Source: Acephala macrosclerotiorum (Eukaryota > Ascomycota > Leotiomycetes > Helotiales > Mollisiaceae). From it: a stretch of 14,455 bases of DNA. Below are positions 9,325 through 14,455 of the stretch, one piece after another. Numbering within the stretch: the first letter of the stretch is position 1; the number at the start of each line of letters is the position of its first letter. The position numbers and the translations under genes are program-made. The notes under the pieces are model-generated. The model had not been told where the DNA came from. It saw nothing but the letters and a program-made list of their open reading frames with translations, and did not search any database. The DNA is taken from the NCBI GenBank assembly GCA_014904845.1, contig MU119602.1, forward strand, positions 24,999 through 39,453, given 5' to 3'.

Positions 9325-9646
9325 TGTATGAAGAGTTAGTGATGACTGAGACAATATTATATTCCTGCAGGGATACTTCAAATCACGGACACAAAACTAC
9401 ACAGCATCAATGAAACAGACTACCCCAAGCTTCCTCTGTTCTCCACCTATCGCGATTTCATTTGCGCACTATCTTTCTCATCTATATCCTTCTCATAAAG
9501 TAAATCACAAAGCTGGCAGTGGTACACACTGTCCATAGATTTTCTCGTTGCGTGTTTGGTTGACGTCCTAGCTGGTCCTCATAACTGAACTACCCTATAT
9601 CAGGATGCTGAATATCTATTCGCTTATTCATAGCTTACTTGTCTCC
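9325..9646. other. Shared 3' interval between convergent genes
   Basis: Contains the 3' ends of the phosphotransferase-like gene (plus) and the cysteine-rich gene (minus). A 41-codon plus frame beginning near 9411 has no recognisable features and is not called. No clear repeat is seen. Confidence 0.5.
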
Positions 9647-9793
9647 TTAGATCCCACACTTGGAACATTCCTTGCTCTTCTTCTTCACGATCGAGCAACA
9701 CACAATGTTGACAACCTGACACCAGGGACAGGGTTTGTCATTCTTGGCGGAAGACCCACAACCGACACAATTGATAGCGTAAGTTGTAGCCAT
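9647..9793 (-). CDS. Small cysteine-rich zinc-ribbon-like protein, 48 residues
   Basis: The minus-strand ATG at 9793 lies in an excellent eukaryotic context (ATCACCATGGC); the frame ends at TAA 9647-9649. The product starts MATTYAINCVGCGSS and has eight cysteines, at 9, 12, 22, 25, 32, 33, 43 and 46. They form CxxC (CVGC), CPWC, a CC pair and a second CxxC (CSKC), with a basic VKKKSKE stretch before the last pair. Spaced CxxC pairs of this kind usually bind zinc, so a zinc-ribbon-like fold is likely. I see no secretion signal, so it is probably intracellular rather than a secreted effector. It is a single exon, too short for usual gene calls. The function is unknown; the family is not recognised with certainty. 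Confidence 0.7.
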   Translation of the reverse strand: MATTYAINCVGCGSSAKNDKPCPWCQVVNIVCCSIVKKKSKECSKCGI

Positions 9794-9887
9794 GGTGATG
9801 ATACAAGTTCCTTTGGGTTTCGTATCGATGTTATCGCGTGTTCTGAGTAGATTTAAAGCAAAGGGTGGTTTGAAATGGCGTTTATTG

Positions 9888-9900
9888 GATACTTATATGG
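9888..9900 (-). promoter_or_regulatory. Possible TATA element for the cysteine-rich gene
   Basis: On the minus strand the sequence reads CCATATAAGTATC, about 100 bases before the ATG at 9793, a usual distance for a fungal core promoter. Judged from sequence and position only. Confidence 0.3.
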
Positions 9901-10313
9901 CAAAATGGCGAGGATAATAGAAGGAGATGTTGGCATTTAACGCTTGAGAACGAGAATAAGATAGTTTACATAAGAATGAACTTTGCCCTTGCTATATGTA
10001 ATCGTGTTTCGTAATGTCTCCCGGGCGTAATGTGCTCCTTAGTCGCTTTGCGTCGCCCTCCTTAATCTGATAGCAAGAGGAGTCGCAAATCATTGGGCTG
10101 TCACAATTATTGCAGAAGAGGCTGACATGGTGGGAGTTTATCATGATTTCTAAGCCAGTTGACAGAAATTTCGCAACAAATCATGCTCAATGGACTTCGA
10201 ACAGGTGTTGGAATTAATATAGCATGCAGCTTTTAATTCGCCTTGCGACTGCTTCGCCCCATCTTAAGTGCTGGGCGGCTTGGACACCCCTACAAGCTTC
10301 AGAAATTTTCAAA
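9901..10313. other. Intergenic interval, probable promoter of the cysteine-rich gene
   Basis: Base-balanced and without a credible open frame. It holds the word GACTGCTTCG (10247-10256), also seen in the hairpins at 7412-7612, and the right-hand part of a short inverted repeat, CAGAAAT/ATTTCTG (about 10300-10322). Nothing else is recognised. Confidence 0.35.
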
Positions 10314-10799
10314 TTATTTCTGTGGTGAGCTGGGAAAGTTTACCGACTGTGCATCATCCAAGATGACGCCGCCTCTGCTAACCTCTAGATGATACTCGTG
10401 TTCTATAATAAAAAGCATTATCATCGTGTATCCACTCACTCCAGTTCGAATGGCGACTGGTATGTCTTTTCTTTCTTGAGGATTCGGGCATCGTGGACAA
10501 GAATTACGTGAACCAGGAAAATAGAGAACTGTCAGGAAGAAGCAGGCCTTATTTTCTTGGAAGAGGTCCAAGGCCAGGAACAGCTGGATTGACAGCTGTA
10601 CAGACTGATTTTGTGAAGGTGCATGATGCAGTCATGCCCAATATTTGCAAGGGTTCATATTCTGCAACGCCACCGGATGGGGCAAGGCTCGCGGTTCTCT
10701 TATATGTATTCCCTGATTCCACAACAGTGCTTTGTGTCTGCGCATCATAGAAGTAAAAAGGATGGTGCAAATTAAGAGCTCCGATTCTGCTGGTAGACT
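10314..10799 (-). other. Overlapping minus-strand open frames of uncertain coding status
   Basis: Two overlapping minus-strand frames cover this stretch (10549-10770 and 10314-10571); neither starts with ATG. The first includes GNTYKRTASLAPSGGVAEYE, the second SCPRCPNPQERKDIPVAIR. They have ordinary amino-acid composition and could be 3' exons of the gene at 10800-11210. A usable acceptor (TTCTTCCTGACAG) lies in the overlap, but I could not build a phase-consistent model. The plus-strand frame at 10493-10750 starts with GTG and is probably a shadow. Confidence 0.25.
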
Positions 10800-11210
10800 T
10801 CAGAACACTGGTGAGTCATTGTCGATGATAATGTTCGAGGAGTTTTTCAGTCGTCTGCTTTCTTTCATAGAGCATTGAGTCCCTATAGAAACCGGGCGAG
10901 CGGCGTAGGTTGCAAATTCTTGACGCTGCATGGCAACCCTTTCCTTAATCGTGTCCACTATTGGCTGCGCAAAAATATTCTGCTGTGTAACAATTGCTAG
11001 GAGAACAGGACCCCCGTCCCCCTCCCCAAGCATGTGAGAACTTCCGCAAGAATTGCGAGCCATCCAGAAGTTAGCAATGGCTGAACCAACAAGAGCCCTA
11101 TTTTACTCATCCAACCACGCCTTCTTAAACGTAGTCACATCAGACGACGGCGGCTCCAGCAGGAACCGTGCAGCTCTCGTTACCAATTTGTTGAACAGCT
11201 CTAAGTTCAT
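10800..11210 (-). CDS. Hypothetical protein, tentative two-exon model
   Basis: Proposed exons are 11210-11107 and 11040-10800 on the minus strand, giving 114 residues and ending at TGA 10800-10802. The inferred intron removes a TAA that would stop exon 1 after KKAWLDE and joins the frames in phase as KKAWLDDSHMLGEG. Exon 1 contains LELFNKLVTRAARFLLEP. Exon 2 contains GGPVLLAIVTQQNIFAQPIV and then a basic, Ser-rich tail. The frame stays open upstream of the ATG, with a good acceptor (TTTTTCCATCAG, ending at 11278), so 11210 may be an internal Met and more 5' exons may exist. I do not recognise the family and see no signal peptide or membrane segment. The alternative is two unrelated open frames that happen to meet at splice-like words. 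Confidence 0.45.
11041..11106 (-). other. Candidate spliceosomal intron, 66 bases
   Basis: On the minus strand it begins GTAAAAT, has the branch word TTGCTAACTTC and ends CGGAAG. No other AG lies between the branch and the acceptor. Length and motifs match the confirmed-looking intron at 8297-8351, and excision keeps the frame. Confidence 0.5.
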
Positions 11211-11598
11211 ATAACTAGTTTCTTCAAAGAATTGCAATATGTAAGCAGTGGCGGGTGGAGAAGTACTTGAGCTAAGTCTGATGGAAAAAGTTACGAAAGA
11301 GCAAAGGTTTAGGAGGAAGTTGCGAGGGGCACATTATCCTTGGAATAAGCCAGGGCCACGCCATGTTGTGAAAGGAATCTGCCTTGAGAGTGAACGAAAA
11401 TTGGGGGGGGGGGCTTCTGTTTAGGTTCCTTGGGGCCAACTTGGTCCCCCGAATATGGTCGTGAAGAGTTGACAACTTTCGCACAGGACCGAATAGTAAG
11501 CAAATCATGATTGGTCACCAAAACGGAGAGCAGGAATGTGACCGAGCAACCTAAGTCGAGGGTGAGGCGAGGGTGAGTAGCGCCTGAGCAGAGCGGCG
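11211..11598. other. Interval of uncertain content with poly-G tract and short tandem
   Basis: May include 5' exons of the minus-strand gene next to it. A run of eleven G at 11403-11413 is notable, and an 11-base unit CGAGGGTGAGK is repeated twice at about 11557-11578. Two overlapping minus frames at 11272-11521 are not supported as genes. Confidence 0.35.
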
Positions 11599-11811
11599 AT
11601 GCTGACTAACCGCGTTGGATGCGAAATGGAAGAATTGTCGTCTGAGATTACCAAAGAAATCGTGAGAAGGGACTACTCTCAAACGTATTTTTCAAGTATA
11701 AGACGTCTCGATATCTTTTCAGCAGGTTTCGCTCTTTGCAGTCTCCAATTCCGGCCGACACAAGCTCGACTTCGATATTTGAAATATCGATACGATATCG
11801 ATACTAGATAG
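11599..11811 (+). other. Weak open frame running into the right element
   Basis: A 70-codon frame from a true ATG to TAG at 11809-11811. The last dozen codons lie in the ATCGATAC-rich end of the adjacent element, so the frame ends by chance in transposon DNA. If it was a gene it is truncated by the insertion. No domain is recognised and I do not call it a gene. Confidence 0.15.
11784..11807 (+). repeat. Left terminal inverted repeat of the right element
   Basis: Pairs with 14039-14062 at 22 of 24 positions. It overlaps a near-perfect hairpin at 11773-11789 (CGATATTT-G-AAATATCG). Confidence 0.65.
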
Positions 11812-11831
11812 TATTAATTAAGTATTACAAA

Positions 11832-11849
11832 TATCGATACGTATCGATA
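11832..11849. repeat. 18-base perfect palindrome TATCGATACGTATCGATA
   Basis: Exact palindrome just inside the left end of the element. A related pair of ATCGATA words occurs at about 14002-14020 inside the right end, consistent with subterminal transposase-binding repeats. Confidence 0.6.
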
Positions 11850-14038
11850 AAAAATCGATTTTTATACTATTTTTTTATTTTTTATTTTACAATTTTTTTT
11901 CTTTTTATTTCTTTTTTTTCGTACGACGATTTTATTTGAATTATATTTTTAAAATATTTTTTTTATTTGAATTAAACTGTTTTTTTATAATTTTTATTTT
12001 AATAAAATTAATTACAATTATTTAAAATTATAATACGAAATAAAGATTTTTCGTTTAAAAATATTATTATCGTTCGATTAAAAAAAAAAATTTAAATCTA
12101 TTTTTATTATATTCGTTATATTAATTCAATAAAAAACTCGTCGTATAATATTATTGTAATAAAAAATATAAAAAAAATATTTAAAAAATTATTATTAAAT
12201 TATTATTAAAAAAAACTTTAAATAAAAATTAAATAGTAATTAATAAATAATTAAAATAATACTATTAATAAATTAATAAAATTAATAAAAAAAAATTTAA
12301 TATTAAAATTTTAAAAAAAAATTTTAATACGTTAATTTTCATTAAAATTTTAATTATTTTTATCGTCGTACGAAATTTATTTTTTTATTTTATTAAATAA
12401 TTAAAATTTTATATTTTTTATTAAATATTAAATCGAATTTTTAAAAGTAAAATTACGATTATTTATTTAAAAATTATTAATTTAATTAAAAAAATTTAAA
12501 AAAAATATTAAAATATTATACGACGAATATTTTAAATAATATTTTTATATATTTATATTTTTTTTAATATTTAAAATTATAATATTATATAAAAATTTGA
12601 AATTATTATAAAAAATAATATTTTTATAAATAACGTTTTTTATCGATTAATTTAAAAGAAATTAAAAAATACGTTTAATTTGATTTAAAAAATAAAATAT
12701 GAATATATTTATTATTTTATTTATATTATTAATTTTATTATATAAATTTTTTTATTTATAAGTGTAATTAATTTGAATAATTTTAAATCGTACGATTAAT
12801 AAAAAAAAATTAAAAATTTTAATATAATAGAAATAATAAAAATTCAATTTAAATTTATAGATTTATTTGATTAAATATATAATATTGTAATTTATATTCG
12901 TAGATCGATTAAAAAAACAAAAAAGTTTTATACGTTTATAAAAAAATTAATTTTAATAGATAATTATATGAAGTAAAATAATTAATATTAAATATTTTTT
13001 GTATTATTTAATTTACGATTTATAATAAAAAAATATTATTAAAATTACAAGAAAAAATTTAAAAAGAATATTTTAATTTTTAAAAATTGAAAAAAGTTTT
13101 ATACGATTAAAAAAAATTTTATTTTTTTTAACGAATTATTTTTATTTTTTTTAATTTTAATTTTTTTATAATAAATATTTTAATTAAATATTTTTAAAAA
13201 AAAAATATAAAATCTTTTTTTTTTTACGTATAATTAAATTAATTTTTATATAATAAATTAAATATAAAAAAAATAAATATAAAAAAAAAATAAAAATTTT
13301 TTGTTAAATTAAAATAATATACGAAGTTTTTAATAATTATTATATAAAAATTAATATATTTTTAGTTTATATTACTATATTAATTTTAAATTTTTATAAT
13401 TATACGAAATATATTAAAATATATTAATTAAAAAATTTTAAAAAAAATATAAAAAAAAAATTATAATTTTATTTATTTTTTCGATTTTTTCGTATAATAA
13501 TTCGTTTTATAAACTATTGAAATTTGATACTTTTAATCGAATTGTTTTATTTTTGCGAGTAATTACTCGATTTATAAATAAAAATAAATATAAAAATTAT
13601 AATTTATTTAAATCGTACGATTTTAATAAAAAAAAATTTTATTTAATAGTATTAAAATACGTAAAAATAATACTAATTAAAACTTTTATTAATAAATAAT
13701 AAATTAAAAAAAGTATTTTTAAAGATTTATCGTATAATAAATTGAAATAAAAAGTAAATAAAATCGAAAACGATTAAAATACGAAAGTATTTAAAGTATT
13801 AAAAAAAAAAAAAATTTTTAAATATTTTTTTTTGAAATTAATTTGTTTAAAAATAATAAACGTAATAAAAGTAATAATAATAGTCGTACGAAAAAAAAAT
13901 GTTTTATATAATGTAGTATCATAAAAAAAACTTTTCGTAAAAATAATAGAATTTATTTTAAGAGAAAAAGAGAAATATATTATGTAATAAGCTCACTAAG
14001 AATCGATACTTTATCGATAATATTAATATCTTACGATT

Positions 14039-14062
14039 CTAGTATTAATATCGTATCGATAT
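14039..14062 (-). repeat. Right terminal inverted repeat of the right element
   Basis: Reverse complement of 11784-11807 except for a CG versus TA pair near the middle. Confidence 0.65.
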
Positions 14063-14078
14063 CGGAAATTAGGTATTA

Positions 14079-14455
14079 CTCCCTACAGGCCGTATTAATT
14101 GTTAATGCTCAGACCCCTTGCCACTATCTTTCCACCCCTAGGCGCACCACTTATGGCATGCTACAGGGCATGCTGCTTTTAATCACTCTACAGCAAAATG
14201 AGGCTATTCAGAGTCTTGATTTCTATCTAGTATTTTGTGTAAGCTCCATTGGCAGCTATAACAGCTGCACAGCGCTCTGGCATAGTGTGAATGATATCCC
14301 TGATCTCTGCATCTGTGACTAACTCCCATGCCTCATTCACAGCAGCCCTGAGCCTCCTATAATTCCTGTGCACATGAGGATCTAATGCTTGCAAAATATC
14401 CTTCATTCTGTCCCAAATGCTCTCAATAGGTGACAAATCTGGAGAAAATGGAGGC
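14079..14455 (-). mobile_element. Tc1/mariner-type transposon, 3' portion, continues past the window
   Basis: Composition jumps from AT-rich to balanced at the TTA of 14076-14078. The sequence from 14079 (CTCCCTACAGGCC) to the transposase stop is taken as the 3' end of the element, with TA at 14077-14078 as the likely target dinucleotide. This boundary is inferred because the other terminal repeat lies outside the window. A GCATGC pair near 14156-14172 forms a small hairpin. The element shows no RIP-like decay. Confidence 0.6.
14227..14455 (-). CDS. Tc1/mariner transposase, C-terminal fragment (5' end outside window)
   Basis: The last 76 codons of a DDE transposase, entering from the right edge and ending with TAG at 14227-14229. 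The visible part begins PPFSPDLSPIESIWDRMK. This is the conserved block around the third catalytic acidic residue of Tc1-like DDE enzymes, here the Glu of SPIE, with the following Trp. It ends with MPERCAAVIAANGAYTKY, the usual helical C-terminus of the family. The enzyme cuts and joins transposon ends at TA sites in the nucleus. The N-terminal DNA-binding domain and first two catalytic Asp are beyond the window. The visible part has no stop or frameshift, so the copy may be intact. The frame has no ATG here because it is partial. Confidence 0.9.
   Translation of the reverse strand, partial: PPFSPDLSPIESIWDRMKDILQALDPHVHRNYRRLRAAVNEAWELVTDAEIRDIIHTMPERCAAVIAANGAYTKY

Larger units (their letters stand above)
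11784..14062. mobile_element. Decayed TIR element, about 2.3 kb, strand-biased RIP-like mutation
   Basis: The left end (11784-11807) and the reverse complement of the right end (14039-14062) match at 22 of 24 positions, sharing ATATCGATACGATAT and ATACTAG. Further ATCGATA words lie just inside both ends. The interior is about 10% G+C on sampled lines and has no readable gene; the 60-codon frame at 13517-13699 is low complexity. Plus-strand C survives almost only in CpG, while G persists in GTA, AAG and TTG contexts, so the plus strand lost its cytosines. Size and inverted ends suggest a DNA transposon. Terminal TATCGATA-type words occur in some hAT elements, but no target duplication could be identified, so the class is open. 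Confidence 0.6.

Noticed and set aside
9178..9381. Minus-strand frame over the end of the phosphotransferase-like gene
   Set aside because: Antisense shadow with no motif.
9605..9850. 81-codon plus-strand frame
   Set aside because: It is antisense to the cysteine-rich gene, whose start context and cysteine pattern are far more convincing.
10493..10750. 85-codon plus-strand frame
   Set aside because: Starts with GTG and overlaps minus-strand frames of similar quality. No motif.
11272..11521. Two overlapping minus-strand frames crossing the poly-G tract
   Set aside because: Pro-rich reading comes from the G run, the frames contradict each other, and no domain is seen.
13517..13699. 60-codon frame in the right AT-rich element
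   Set aside because: Lys/Asn/Phe/Ile low-complexity product in decayed DNA, not a recognisable transposase remnant.
1..14455. CRISPR array, rRNA or bacterial operon
   Set aside because: No regularly spaced direct repeats, no rRNA-like conserved blocks, and the genes have spliceosomal introns.

Overview
The window looks like a piece of a filamentous ascomycete (Pezizomycotina) chromosome with a two-compartment structure. Two long AT-rich blocks, roughly 10-17% G+C on lines I counted by eye, flank a base-balanced island at about 4770-11780. The fungal assignment rests on three things. There is a spliced aminoglycoside-phosphotransferase-like gene with a 55-base intron carrying GTAAGT, GCTAAC and AAG signals. 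There is a second possible short intron on the other strand. The repeats also show decay of the repeat-induced point mutation (RIP) type. I cannot name the species.

Layout. 1-3066: AT-rich decayed repeat DNA in which plus-strand G survives almost only inside CpG. 3067-3325: a heavily mutated, inverted copy of a 259-base LTR-like sequence. 3326-4771: an AT-rich, CpG-poor stretch without a recognisable gene. 4772-5030: an unmutated copy of the same sequence, bounded TGTAG...CTACA with flanking TTAT. 5031-5549: unassigned. 5552-6006: a MITE with long inverted ends and TA flanks. 6264-6968: an unidentified coding relic with in-frame stops. 6969-7958: non-coding DNA with several hairpins and two CACGTG sites. 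7959-9324: the phosphotransferase-like gene, two exons, 436 residues. 9647-9793 (minus): a 48-residue cysteine-rich protein. 10800-11210 (minus): a tentative two-exon gene of unknown function. 11784-14062: a decayed element with inverted ends built from ATCGATAC words, in which plus-strand C survives almost only inside CpG. 14079-14455: the 3' part of an unmutated Tc1/mariner-type transposon running off the window.

The genes do not form a recognisable pathway. The phosphotransferase-like and cysteine-rich genes are convergent. The strongest result is a history recorded in the repeats. A hand alignment of the two LTR copies has no gaps over 259 positions. It has 63 differences: 61 are C-to-T or G-to-A changes, all in the left copy, and 2 are transversions. 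All eight CpG sites in the intact copy survive in the mutated one. The two AT-rich arms show the same CpG sparing, but each has lost cytosine mainly from one strand, and the strands are opposite. I found no CRISPR array, rRNA, tRNA or clearly new multi-gene system.
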